Source: a virus. From it: a stretch of DNA of 64,000 nt. Position numbers and translations under genes: made by a program. This document shows positions 38,478-47,350 of this stretch, piece after piece; the first letter of the stretch is position 1, and every line of letters starts with the position of its first letter. The notes under the pieces are model-generated. The model was not told where the DNA came from and ran no database searches. It saw only the letters and a list, made by a program, of their open reading frames with translations. The stretch spans positions 106,861-170,860 of IMG/VR virus record IMGVR_UViG_3300020190_000007; one strand, given 5' to 3'.

Positions 38478-38813
38478 ATGATGGATTGGTATACCATTAA
38501 ATATTTATATCCGAGAGCGTTAAACATCTTTTCTAAAATGATGTTTCCTAACGTTGGTTTACCATGCTTATCGGTTCTTCGATATTACGACATTAAGAAA
38601 TTGTACAAATTTTTTGATAAAAACGGTATCTATCTTACTGTAGAAATGATGACAAGGAATAATTGGGTTTATAGTTTGTCATTAAATGATGGCAAGATAT
38701 TTTTTCCTTGTCAAGACTCTCAATCAAATAGAGAATTGATTGAAGTAGAGGGTTTTTATGAATGTTTTAGATTATTAGAATCAAAACTGAAAGATGTCAA
38801 TTATCCTTTTTAG
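38478..38813 (+). CDS. Small protein of unknown function
   Basis: 111 residues, aromatic and mixed alpha/beta (DWYTIKYLYPRALNIFSKM, SVLRYYDIKKLYKFFDKNGIYLTVEMM, NWVYSLSLNDGKIFF, and a final helix). No motif recognised. Its 3' end overlaps the convergent membrane-protein gene by 17 nt. Coding is supported by length and a clean start, but the function is unknown. Confidence 0.55.
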   Translation: MMDWYTIKYLYPRALNIFSKMMFPNVGLPCLSVLRYYDIKKLYKFFDKNGIYLTVEMMTRNNWVYSLSLNDGKIFFPCQDSQSNRELIEVEGFYECFRLLESKLKDVNYPF

Positions 38814-39027
38814 AAGATAATGTTCGAGTAAAAAATATATACGATAACCAAAAACATCCTGAAATAAAGTAAAAAATTATATCTGCAACCCAATACGAGC
38901 CAGTGACCTCCATCAACAACTTGAATGAAGCGTCGTACCCAAATGGGAGAAAGAACATCGCTAACATTAGAGATGTATCTCGATAAAGGGTCAATCTTGT
39001 CTCCTTGTGTTTCAGTTTGTGTATCAC
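38797..39027 (-). CDS. Small two-TM membrane protein
   Basis: 76 residues with two hydrophobic segments, SLMLAMFFLPFGYDASFKLLM (about 19-39) and WVADIIFYFISGCFWLSYIFF (about 46-66), and a Lys-rich end. A second overlapping frame of similar length (38810-39040) lacks such structure and is not preferred. It lies just downstream of the sugar operon. Function unknown. Confidence 0.55.
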   Translation of the reverse strand: MIHKLKHKETRLTLYRDTSLMLAMFFLPFGYDASFKLLMEVTGSYWVADIIFYFISGCFWLSYIFFTRTLSSKKDN

Positions 39028-39083
39028 TATCGGGGTCCATATAGGTGTATTAAAATACTTATGACTATTAGTCGGGGTTTATA

Positions 39084-40016
39084 TTAAATATTCGGATAAT
39101 CTAACATTTTTTTAATACCATCTTTTAATTGTATAAAATTATTATAATTTGTACAATTTTTTAATTCATCTAAATCAGGTTTTCTCCATTTAGTATCGTT
39201 CTTCCAACCTTCTTTATAGATAACGTTGAACTCAATACCCATGATTTCGTGAATTACTTTTGATAATTCATTTATTGTCACCTCTTCGTCAAAACCAATA
39301 TTTAAAATTTTATCATTAACATTTTCAATCAATTGATTCATTATGTCGGTATGGTTTGTAACATAACAAAAAGAACGAGTTTGTTTACCATCACCAAACA
39401 AGTAAAATTGTTCGCTCGATTTAATTCTTTCTATAAATTCAGGTATAACTTGTCCGTAACCGTTTGTTGCCATTCTTGGTCCATAGGTATTGAATGGTCT
39501 AACGATTAGATAATTTTTTTGATTTTCCCTAGCCCATAATCTAACCAAATACTCACCTATTGCTTTTGATGACGCATAAGAATCTCTATCGGATAATGAA
39601 TCTAAAATTATATATTCAGTTTCTTTTGTTGGGACTTTAGGTTCGGGACCATATACTTCAGAAGACGACGCATAAACAACTTTTCTAACTGACTTTCCAC
39701 AGGATTCTAAAATGTTTTGTGTTAAAAGAATATTATCATTACAAACTTTGTACGGTATGTCATAAAAATACTTTGTTCCGTTGATTGCTGCATAGTGTAC
39801 AACAATTTCAGGATACTCGGTATTCATCATAATCTTTGTTTGACTTAAATTCCTTAAATCAATTTCGTAAAACCTAAAATTATCATGAATCGGTAAATTT
39901 GATTTTTTACCTCTGAAAAAATTATCAACACCAATAACTTGATGTCCATTACTTAAAAGAGAATCACATAAATGTGAACCTAAAAATCCAGCGGCTCCTG
40001 TGACTAAAATTCTCAC
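39084..40016 (-). CDS. Extended SDR NDP-sugar epimerase/decarboxylase
   Basis: 310 residues. NAD-binding GAAGFLGSH (7-15), a VVYASSSEVYG strand (about 112-122), and catalytic YASSK (about 147-151). RPFNTYGPR follows (about 173-181). The family includes UDP-glucose epimerases, UDP-glucuronate decarboxylases and dehydratases. The upstream gene is a UDP-sugar dehydrogenase, so a UDP-uronate-derived sugar is likely. Last gene of the sugar operon, 1 nt after the preceding stop. Exact substrate cannot be read from the sequence. Confidence 0.85.
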   Translation of the reverse strand: MRILVTGAAGFLGSHLCDSLLSNGHQVIGVDNFFRGKKSNLPIHDNFRFYEIDLRNLSQTKIMMNTEYPEIVVHYAAINGTKYFYDIPYKVCNDNILLTQNILESCGKSVRKVVYASSSEVYGPEPKVPTKETEYIILDSLSDRDSYASSKAIGEYLVRLWARENQKNYLIVRPFNTYGPRMATNGYGQVIPEFIERIKSSEQFYLFGDGKQTRSFCYVTNHTDIMNQLIENVNDKILNIGFDEEVTINELSKVIHEIMGIEFNVIYKEGWKNDTKWRKPDLDELKNCTNYNNFIQLKDGIKKMLDYPNI

Positions 40017-40814
40017 TTATTTTCTCATCCCTTTTGGGACCTTTTTTATAAATTTATCATTTTCCTCATCAATAAATTTGAAAATGTCAACATCGATATT
40101 ATATTTTTTACAAAGAACTTTCATAGCTTTGGTGTCCTTAGGTAAACAAGGGCCCGCGTATCCACCAAACTCTTCATTTACGTTCAAATAATGACTTTCA
40201 CCCACTCCGTGAAATAAAAACGCATCTTTAATCGCGCCATAATTAGCTCCAAAATGTTGACAAACTTTGTGGAATGAATTCGCAAATGTAATTTTTGTTG
40301 CTTTATAAGTGTTTGAAAAATACTTCATTAATTCAGCTTCAACAATTTTCATTTTTACCCTATGAATAGGTAAATTACCATGACTTTCAACAATTAAGTT
40401 ATAATCGATATCATTTTCAGTCCCAACTACAAGTATGTTATTATTAAATACAAAATCATTATATGCGCATCTTTCTTTTAAAAATTCCGGTACAAAAACA
40501 AATCTACAATTTGGATAAACTAATTTTAATTTATTAGTTGTTCCAGGTTCTACCGTGCTTTTTATTGCAATTAAACCGTTATAGTTTAATTCATCTAATT
40601 GACTCACCACACTGCTTACCGCGGATAAATCACATTCTTCATTTAAACCAATTATCGTACTAACCGTTAAGTATACGATTTCACAACCTAAAACATCCTC
40701 TATTTTTGTCTCAGGCATTTTTATATCGTAAATAGATACTTCGTGTCCAATATATTCAAACCCATCTTTAATTGCTTGACCCACAACACCAATACCAATG
40801 ACTCCAATTTTCAT
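40017..40814 (-). CDS. UDP-glucose/GDP-mannose dehydrogenase, short form
   Basis: 265 residues, against about 390-450 in the family. N-terminal Rossmann GIGVVGQA (7-14), middle helical domain, and catalytic Cys 223 in GGYAGPCLPKDTKA. The C-terminal UDP-binding domain is absent, so the protein may work with a partner or be minimal. It would oxidise the C6 hydroxyl of a nucleotide sugar to the uronate using two NAD+. It is encoded directly before an extended SDR. Confidence 0.85.
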   Translation of the reverse strand: MKIGVIGIGVVGQAIKDGFEYIGHEVSIYDIKMPETKIEDVLGCEIVYLTVSTIIGLNEECDLSAVSSVVSQLDELNYNGLIAIKSTVEPGTTNKLKLVYPNCRFVFVPEFLKERCAYNDFVFNNNILVVGTENDIDYNLIVESHGNLPIHRVKMKIVEAELMKYFSNTYKATKITFANSFHKVCQHFGANYGAIKDAFLFHGVGESHYLNVNEEFGGYAGPCLPKDTKAMKVLCKKYNIDVDIFKFIDEENDKFIKKVPKGMRK

Positions 40815-40819
40815 AAAAT

Positions 40820-42529
40820 TTAATTTTCTCTTCTTTCGTCGGGTTGATAGTGTTTAATTCTATCATGCCAAATCGGTGACGCTAATAATACCGCAGGTCT
40901 TAGTTTATTTTCTTTTGTTAATTGATACATATATGACATCCACGTTTGTTCAAATGGATGTGCCCATTTTGTTTCTATGAACATTTTATAATTACCTTCT
41001 TTACTAACAATCATTGGCCAATTTGCATAATAAATTTCACCGTCGATATAAGATAATCCATCCATACTTTTAATATTCTTAAAATTAGTTAATGGTACAT
41101 TTGGGTCTAAACCTGTCACAGGTAATTTATCATAGTTGGGCCAATCTCTTGTTCTAATTGTTTGTGGCACATTGTACCAAGAACATTGTTTGTCGTTATC
41201 AAAATATACTTCAGTAAATGACAATTTAAGAAAATCAAATTGTTCTTTTAACATTATTCTGTGAACCAAATTGTAAAGATTGGGGATGTATTTTCTAAAT
41301 CCGTTTCTACAAAATTGACCTTCAATTTCAGGAGGATTAACGGTCATATCGTCTTCAAAAAAGAACATAAAATCAGCATCAGAATTATGAAAATGTTCTG
41401 ACGCCGCTTGTCTACCTCCACAAATACCGGTGTTACCCCCTAAACTAACATATTCAAATTTAAAACTTTCAGCGATTTCCCTATTTTTATCTCGAGATTC
41501 TTGGGTTGTTGAATTATCGAGTAAAACTAAATGCGGTCTATTTAACCAATCGGGCGTTTTTTCCATTGATGTAATGGTGTGTAAAACCTGCTCAGCGAAA
41601 TTAAATGTTAAGACGTATAAATTTGTTTTAACCTTTTCAACATCCCTATCTGTGTACTTAATAAATTTTTGGGATTGGGTTATTTTAGGTGCAACGATAT
41701 CTACTTTTTTATCAATAATCGCTTGGGTAAATTTCACAATCAAACCATTACCATCTAATTCAAATCTTTTGTACAAGTGAGGTTCATTGTATGACATCAA
41801 AGTAAAGACACTTTCCTCTGTTCCCATGTAACCCGTATTCAATGTGTTAGTCAAGATTGAATAATATGTTGCATTTGCTTCGTGTATTTGTTGTTTGTGT
41901 CCACCGAACAAACCACCTCGACAAACATATTCTACCTTCGTTCGTGCAATCTTATTCATTTCAGTAAAAGTGAAACCATGAATTTCATTTTCGGCTTGAT
42001 ATGGATAACTTAAAAATAAAAATGGATTACCATATTCAGGTAATTTATTTAAGATGTTATTTTCAGTTATATGTGTGTGAGGCACAGTATTTGTAATTCC
42101 CGCATCTAACCAAAAGAAATACTCAGTGTCAAATGGATTCCAAATTGACGCGTCATTTAACATAAACATTTTAGATTGAACTATTGGGTTATAGTATTCC
42201 AAAACTGCTTGTGGTGAACCCGATAACCAACCAGCTTGATTTAACCAATCAGGACATGTCCTTATTTCTTGAGTTTTATTCCAAAAAGGGTCGTATAATC
42301 TTTTTATATCTTCCAATTCGGTTATTCGTACATATGTATTCTCTCTACTTCGTTTTTCCCAAACCAAATATTCATATTCCGCTGGTATATAAATGAATAA
42401 ATTTTGTGGAATATCTAAGAACATTTTGAAGTGTTCAATATAATGTGTAAAATCCCTCCCCGGTCTACCAATATTCCATAAACCAGTAACAATAGTTAAA
42501 TTTTTATTAATCTCTTGATTCATCACCAA
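40820..42529 (-). CDS. Bifunctional glycosyltransferase: HtrL/YibB-like N-domain plus GT2-like C-domain
   Basis: 569 residues. About 10-270 matches the HtrL/YibB layout: LTIVTGLWNIGR start, then a YFFWLDAGITNT strand with WLDAG. From about 305 a GT-A module begins with LYVLTFNFAEQVLHTI, then a LDNSTT strand, GNTGICGGRQAASEHF and FFFEDDMT (acidic DxD-like). The two modules on one chain suggest two successive transfers. It lies between a sugar SDR and a UDP-sugar dehydrogenase in the operon. Sugar donors and acceptor are unknown. Confidence 0.75.
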   Translation of the reverse strand: MVMNQEINKNLTIVTGLWNIGRPGRDFTHYIEHFKMFLDIPQNLFIYIPAEYEYLVWEKRSRENTYVRITELEDIKRLYDPFWNKTQEIRTCPDWLNQAGWLSGSPQAVLEYYNPIVQSKMFMLNDASIWNPFDTEYFFWLDAGITNTVPHTHITENNILNKLPEYGNPFLFLSYPYQAENEIHGFTFTEMNKIARTKVEYVCRGGLFGGHKQQIHEANATYYSILTNTLNTGYMGTEESVFTLMSYNEPHLYKRFELDGNGLIVKFTQAIIDKKVDIVAPKITQSQKFIKYTDRDVEKVKTNLYVLTFNFAEQVLHTITSMEKTPDWLNRPHLVLLDNSTTQESRDKNREIAESFKFEYVSLGGNTGICGGRQAASEHFHNSDADFMFFFEDDMTVNPPEIEGQFCRNGFRKYIPNLYNLVHRIMLKEQFDFLKLSFTEVYFDNDKQCSWYNVPQTIRTRDWPNYDKLPVTGLDPNVPLTNFKNIKSMDGLSYIDGEIYYANWPMIVSKEGNYKMFIETKWAHPFEQTWMSYMYQLTKENKLRPAVLLASPIWHDRIKHYQPDERREN

Positions 42530-42542
42530 CTCTTTATTTATT

Positions 42543-43319
42543 TCATTTGTTTCGTAATCTGTTATACGTGTTTTTTATTCCTTGTTCTAATCCAACATAC
42601 TCAATTCCTAAATCAATAAAATTTCCGCAATATTTTTTACCTATTATAGAGTCGTTAAGGGTTGGTGATTTGAACTCACCTAAATTATTTATCATCTGTA
42701 GAATTTCTATAGTTTTAAAGGTTTTATTGTAAGTACATTCATGAATTTTTGGTAGAATATCTTTATCACTAAAGATAAAATATTTTACCAACCTTGTAAA
42801 GTCTTCCATATAAAAAAAATCCATTTCTTTATTTTCATATAAAACAAATGGCTCCTCCTTGATGTATCTTACTATATTCGACTTTATAAATCTTGTGTCA
42901 ATCTCGTTTTCATCAAAAACTGCAAACAATCTTATATTAAAAAAATTATCTTTTTCTAAAATGGAATTATGGATAACTTTTTTACTTAAACCATATGGTG
43001 ACTCACTATTGAAAATTTCTGCACCCGAACCCAAATTAATAAATCTATCAAACCGATTTTTACAACCTAAAAGATTAAAATACATCTTCAAATTCTCATC
43101 CATTATTTGAAAATCATCTTTTTTTAGTCTACTTCCTCCAATTACTGCGCAATGTAAAACAACATCGAAATATTTGTCTGAAAAAAATTTCAAAGTTTCA
43201 AAAGAGTCGGTTAAATCAAAATCTTTTCTCGATATCCCAACAACATTAAATTGATTTTTTAAACTTTCAAACAATGATTTACCTATGTATCCATTTGCTC
43301 CTGTAATTAGTATTCTCAT
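42543..43319 (-). CDS. SDR-family NDP-sugar reductase/epimerase
   Basis: 258 residues. GANGYIGKS (7-15) binds NAD(P); a catalytic YGLSKK motif is at about 110-115 after FINLGSGAEIF. It is shorter than dehydratases, like RmlD- or GDP-fucose-synthase-type reductases. It directly follows the split transketolase pair in the transcript (4-nt overlap), so reduction of a keto-sugar intermediate is a likely role. Substrate inferred from context only. Confidence 0.8.
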   Translation of the reverse strand: MRILITGANGYIGKSLFESLKNQFNVVGISRKDFDLTDSFETLKFFSDKYFDVVLHCAVIGGSRLKKDDFQIMDENLKMYFNLLGCKNRFDRFINLGSGAEIFNSESPYGLSKKVIHNSILEKDNFFNIRLFAVFDENEIDTRFIKSNIVRYIKEEPFVLYENKEMDFFYMEDFTRLVKYFIFSDKDILPKIHECTYNKTFKTIEILQMINNLGEFKSPTLNDSIIGKKYCGNFIDLGIEYVGLEQGIKNTYNRLRNK

Positions 43320-43792
43320 TTTTTTAAATTAATATAAACAGGAGAATTATTATTAACAGCAAAATTAAAATCATTTTCTAATTCATCCTGAGTATGTGGT
43401 TTAAATAATTTAAGATTTTCAAATATGCTTAGAGCAGCTAAATCTTCACTAGCCCAATGTGAGAATCCTAAATAACCATAATCTTCATTTCTACCACCAC
43501 CTAATATCTTTACAGGAATATTTTCATGATTAACGTAATTTCTAATCATTTCAAATGGTCTATAAATAGCAAACGGTGTAATTGAATATACAAATGGTAT
43601 TTTATTTTCCATCGCTAGTCCAATAGCTATGCCCATCATAGCCATTTCAGATGACCCCACATTAAAAAATCTATCAGGAAATATATTCATAATGTCATCC
43701 CATAAACCATAACCTAAATCACCTGTAATAAGATAAATATCAGGATTAGATTTCATTTCATTAAGCAATAATTTAGCAAATTCTCGTCTCAT
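43316..43792 (-). CDS. Split transketolase, C-terminal (pyrimidine-binding) half
   Basis: 158 residues. DIYLITGDLGYG near the start, then RFFNVGSSEMAMMGIAIGLAM with the conserved Glu that activates thiamine diphosphate (about residue 49), and a VYSITPFAIYRPFEMIRN segment. It lacks the TK C-terminal domain. The N-terminal half is encoded directly upstream with a 4-nt overlap. The pair should form a TPP-dependent ketol-transferase. Its place inside a deoxysugar operon points to two-carbon branch addition on a sugar, which is an inference. Confidence 0.85.
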   Translation of the reverse strand: MRREFAKLLLNEMKSNPDIYLITGDLGYGLWDDIMNIFPDRFFNVGSSEMAMMGIAIGLAMENKIPFVYSITPFAIYRPFEMIRNYVNHENIPVKILGGGRNEDYGYLGFSHWASEDLAALSIFENLKLFKPHTQDELENDFNFAVNNNSPVYINLKK

Positions 43793-44412
43793 AATAATTG
43801 TTCTAATGCTGTTTGGTAATCATTTTCTTTCATTATATGGTAGTGAGCATTTAATCCTTTAAGAAATGAAAAATGTTCTACTGTAGTGTAATGGATATTA
43901 ATATTAGATAGAAATGATTTTAATCTATTTGTCAAATATTCAACGTCTACTTCTCTATAAGCTGCATATCCATTTACGTTAACATGTACCTCAATGTTTG
44001 TAATGTTTTGTTCAACTATGGTTTTAAGAGATTCCCAAACACTACCTTCAGCACACTCACCATCACTTAATAACACATATACTTTTCTATTTAGATTAGC
44101 AATTGCTCTTCCTAGGGCAATAGTAATACCTAAACCCAAACTACCTGTTGAGCAACATATACCCGCTTCTTCATCCCAATGTGGGTGTCCACCATGTTTT
44201 AAAAATAATGCTTCAGCATCTTGTCCTCTATATTTTTCCAAGCAAACGTATAATGCTAATGCGGCATGGCCTGATGATAAGATGAATATATCATCTTTAT
44301 TCATTTTTTGATAGATACTATCAATTATTTCTAGTGCTGAGAAATAACTACCAAGATGACCTAATTTATGTTTATAGGCGATTTCAACTATTCGTTTCTT
44401 TAGCTCTACCAT
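43789..44412 (-). CDS. Split transketolase, N-terminal (diphosphate-binding) half
   Basis: 207 residues. GHLGS (about 18-22), KHGGHPHWDEEAGICCSTGSLGLGITIALGRA (TPP-contact region) and LSDGECAEGSVWES (about 114-127), equivalent to the GDGE...N Mg/TPP motif, with the closing Asn in VNVNGY. The first Gly of GDG is Ser here. Together with the next gene it makes a full TPP enzyme. It overlaps the dehydratase gene by 7 nt. Confidence 0.87.
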   Translation of the reverse strand: MVELKKRIVEIAYKHKLGHLGSYFSALEIIDSIYQKMNKDDIFILSSGHAALALYVCLEKYRGQDAEALFLKHGGHPHWDEEAGICCSTGSLGLGITIALGRAIANLNRKVYVLLSDGECAEGSVWESLKTIVEQNITNIEVHVNVNGYAAYREVDVEYLTNRLKSFLSNINIHYTTVEHFSFLKGLNAHYHIMKENDYQTALEQLL

Positions 44413-45353
44413 ATAAATTTATTTTTATAATATTCTACTATTTTTATTATTTCATCATCAAAATTTTTCAATGGTGTCCAACCTAATGACCTCATTTTAG
44501 AATCGTTTAATGAATATCTCATATCCATACCGGGTCTGGAATATGTTAAATCAATAAAATCATTTGGGTCGTCTTTACCATGGTAAATTTTCACTATTTT
44601 ACTCACGGTTTCGTAATTTGTCTGTTCGTAATTTGATGAGATATTAAAAATCTCATTTACTCTATTTGAATTTATTATTGTTATTACGGCCCTTGCAGTA
44701 TCTTCAGCGTGTAACCAATTTCTAATTGGGAAACCATTGTTATGTAAAGGTATTTTTCTACCTAATATTAGATATTTGCAAGTTTTTGGTATAAGTTTTT
44801 CAACGTATTGACCAACACCATAATTGTTTGTTGGTCGAATAATTACATATGGTAAGTTATACGTCCTACCCCACGCAACTATTAATTGGTCTGCGGCTGA
44901 TTTGGTTGCAGAATAAGGATTACTTGGTTTTAAGATATCATCTTCATTGTGTTCACCATTAAGTATATCACCATATACCTCATCGGTACTAAAATGTAAT
45001 AAAACAGGTGTCTTTGACGTTTCTAAACGATATGTTCTAATTAATTCCAATAAATTATGGACACCATTAATATTACTTGAGACAAATTCATTACTATTTG
45101 ATATTGAATTACCAACGTGGGTTTCTGCTGCGGTATTAATCACATAGTCACAATCATATAAAAATTTTAAATCATTAATATCACTTTTAACAAATGTGAA
45201 ATTTTTATATTCATTAAATTCTTTTAATAATTCTTTATTTGATGCATATGTCATTTTATCAACACCCATAACATACCACCCTAAATTCAGACATTCTCTT
45301 GTAATATGAGAACCAATAAAACCTAAACAACCTGTTATGTAAACTACCTTCAT
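44406..45353 (-). CDS. dTDP/CDP-glucose 4,6-dehydratase-like (RmlB family)
   Basis: 315 residues. Rossmann GCLGFIGSH (8-16), a HFSTDEVYGD motif (about 120-129) with the Asp-Glu pair typical of 4,6-dehydratases, YSATKSAAD (about 147-155) and RPTNNYGVGQYVEKLIP (about 172-188). It would make NDP-4-keto-6-deoxyhexose, the entry point for deoxysugars. It shares its first base with the last base of the adjacent DegT-fold gene, so the two are coupled. Confidence 0.9.
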   Translation of the reverse strand: MKVVYITGCLGFIGSHITRECLNLGWYVMGVDKMTYASNKELLKEFNEYKNFTFVKSDINDLKFLYDCDYVINTAAETHVGNSISNSNEFVSSNINGVHNLLELIRTYRLETSKTPVLLHFSTDEVYGDILNGEHNEDDILKPSNPYSATKSAADQLIVAWGRTYNLPYVIIRPTNNYGVGQYVEKLIPKTCKYLILGRKIPLHNNGFPIRNWLHAEDTARAVITIINSNRVNEIFNISSNYEQTNYETVSKIVKIYHGKDDPNDFIDLTYSRPGMDMRYSLNDSKMRSLGWTPLKNFDDEIIKIVEYYKNKFIW

Positions 45354-46492
45354 TAATTAAAAAATTTTATAATTTTATCTGTCACGTAATCAACATCATC
45401 AATATTCATCCCATGGTGTGCACCAAGTAAAAACCCATTTCTCATAATCATGTCTGAGTTTTTAAATGACTTTAAATAATTTCTATACGCTGGATGTCTT
45501 GTAACATTACCAGCAAAAGTTACTCTTGTTTGTATATTATTTTCCTCTAAGAAATGAAGTAAATCGTACCTGTACTCACTTTGTAGTGGGATAGCCAACC
45601 AATTGGGTTTTATTGAATCATCGGGTAAAATAATGTCACCAACACCTCTTAAATTATTAATGTATCTTTCTATATTATTTCGTCTTATTTGTTCAAAATT
45701 TTTAAATCTATCTAATTGTACTAAACCAAATGCCGCATTCATTTCCGAACTTTTAAAATTATAACCCAACACCGAATACAAGAATTTGTGGTCGTAAGGA
45801 ATTCCGTCAACAGAATGGTTAAATCTGTCAGACATTATTTCAGAATTATCTCCTAACCTTCCCCAATCTCTGTATTGTAAGCATACGTCTCTTAATTTGG
45901 TGTCATTGAACATAACCATACCCCCCGAACCACCAGCTGTAATCACATGACTAGCGTAAAAACTTGTTGTTGAGATGTCCGATTCTAATGTGTGAGTTAT
46001 AGTGTCAGCAGAATCCTCAATTAAAATAATATCCCCTCTACCAATTTCGATTAAACATTCTTTTAATAATTTCCAATTGGGTTTGTTACCAATAAGATTT
46101 GGTAGCATAATGACTTTAACTTCATTATCAACCAAAGAAATTATTTCACTTACAGTTGGTACATAAGAGTTTATACCAACATCACAAAATACAGGTATTA
46201 AACCTAATTGAATTATAGGTGCTAAAGTTGTTGAAAATGTACAAGAGGGTGTAATCACCTTAGTTCCCTTGTTTAATTGTAAACAAGCTAATGATAATAA
46301 ACAGGCGGACGAACCGCTGTTCACAAAAACACCGAATTTTTTACCAAAAAAACGACTAATTCTTTCTTCAAATTCAATCGTTTTAGGTCCAAATCCGGCA
46401 ATCCAACCATCTCTTAAACAATTAACAACCGCTTGTATTTCCTCCTCACCATATGACTCAAACTTATTAGGTGCGTACCATATTTTTTTCAT
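45353..46492 (-). CDS. DegT-fold NDP-sugar 3-dehydrase (ColD/E1-like), His in place of catalytic Lys
   Basis: 379 residues, DegT/DnrJ/EryC1 fold. The segment SFYASH-V-ITAGGSGG (177-191) aligns with the PLP-lysine motif SFxxxK, with His 182 where aminotransferases carry Lys. ColD and the E1/RfbH 3-dehydrases have His there. RDWGR (208-212) and PYDHKFLYSVLGYNFKSSEMNAAFG (232-256) match E1/RfbH closely. The four Cys of the E1 [2Fe-2S] cluster, expected between them, are absent. It probably removes O3 from a 4-keto-6-deoxy sugar by a ColD-like PMP route. No reductase partner is seen. Confidence 0.85.
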   Translation of the reverse strand: MKKIWYAPNKFESYGEEEIQAVVNCLRDGWIAGFGPKTIEFEERISRFFGKKFGVFVNSGSSACLLSLACLQLNKGTKVITPSCTFSTTLAPIIQLGLIPVFCDVGINSYVPTVSEIISLVDNEVKVIMLPNLIGNKPNWKLLKECLIEIGRGDIILIEDSADTITHTLESDISTTSFYASHVITAGGSGGMVMFNDTKLRDVCLQYRDWGRLGDNSEIMSDRFNHSVDGIPYDHKFLYSVLGYNFKSSEMNAAFGLVQLDRFKNFEQIRRNNIERYINNLRGVGDIILPDDSIKPNWLAIPLQSEYRYDLLHFLEENNIQTRVTFAGNVTRHPAYRNYLKSFKNSDMIMRNGFLLGAHHGMNIDDVDYVTDKIIKFFN

Positions 46493-46501
46493 AATGTTTT
46501 T

Positions 46502-47347
46502 TTACATCCAACCTAATTGAATAAATCTCATGTGGTTGTCGTCAATATTTTGATTCCTGTGTATGTTACAACCCTCGATACCTTCGTGTGTTGTATGTCT
46601 GATTACTGGAAATGTGGTGACACCACCTTTTTCTCTCCATTGTTCAATGGTGATAAGTGGTTCTTCGTCACTGTAAAATCTAACCAATTTCTTAAATCCA
46701 TGTTTACCCATGTATGCAGAAAATGATACGTCATCATTCCATGATACGTCCATAAACTCCTTATATAAATCATCTTGGAAAAAATATCTTTGATAAGAAA
46801 TTGTTTTATAGTGTTGTAAAAATTTTACATACACGTCTTTATAAACGGAAACAACAAAAGTGTTTCTAACATCATCAAAATCACTCGGGTTCTCACATCT
46901 ACTTCCATCATATCCACAAGCGGTGTCAGTATAGGTTTCTTGATTTTTAACTTGTTCTTCAACCATCTTGGGGTGATAAACTAAATCATCATCACATACA
47001 ATCAAAATAGCGTCTCTTTCGGTAACTCTTTTTAAGGTGGGAACTAACTTTGTCATAGTACCTAAATCATCTAAACCTTCAAAAATTTTAAATTTAGGAT
47101 GTTGTTGTGACAACTCTTTCATCCATTCTGGTATAACGTAAGGTTCACCGGTTAATTTACTTACAGACGGTACGTTTAAATGTATTTCATATTCACCATT
47201 ATATTCTTGTTCTATTAATGATTTAATATTACTTTTTATCCCTGTATCATATTCCGCCGAAAGTCTTGATGGGATTGTTGTTAATGTTACGATAACTCTT
47301 CTCTTATGTTTCATAATTAAATTTTTAATTGTATTCAGAATTGACAT
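46502..47347 (-). CDS. Glycosyltransferase, DDD-type
   Basis: 281 residues; an internal Met at residue 12 is an alternative start. RVIVTLTTIPSRL opens the nucleotide-binding domain, and ILIVCDDDLVYHPKMVEEQ (about 113-131) carries the acidic metal motif. A W-x-DDVSFSAYMGKHG segment lies near residue 205. It is a paralogue of the next gene (shared SLTT-P, IVCDDDxVYH). Donor and acceptor unknown. Confidence 0.75.
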   Translation of the reverse strand: MSILNTIKNLIMKHKRRVIVTLTTIPSRLSAEYDTGIKSNIKSLIEQEYNGEYEIHLNVPSVSKLTGEPYVIPEWMKELSQQHPKFKIFEGLDDLGTMTKLVPTLKRVTERDAILIVCDDDLVYHPKMVEEQVKNQETYTDTACGYDGSRCENPSDFDDVRNTFVVSVYKDVYVKFLQHYKTISYQRYFFQDDLYKEFMDVSWNDDVSFSAYMGKHGFKKLVRFYSDEEPLITIEQWREKGGVTTFPVIRHTTHEGIEGCNIHRNQNIDDNHMRFIQLGWM

Positions 47348-47350
47348 AAT

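Noticed and set aside
38810-39040. Alternative 76-codon frame overlapping the small membrane protein
   Set aside because: The overlapping frame at 38797-39027 has two clear TM segments; this one has no protein-like pattern at its N-terminus.
44406-46492. Perosamine- or amino-sugar-type aminotransferase step
   Set aside because: The DegT-fold protein has His at the PLP-lysine position, so ordinary transamination with an internal aldimine is unlikely.
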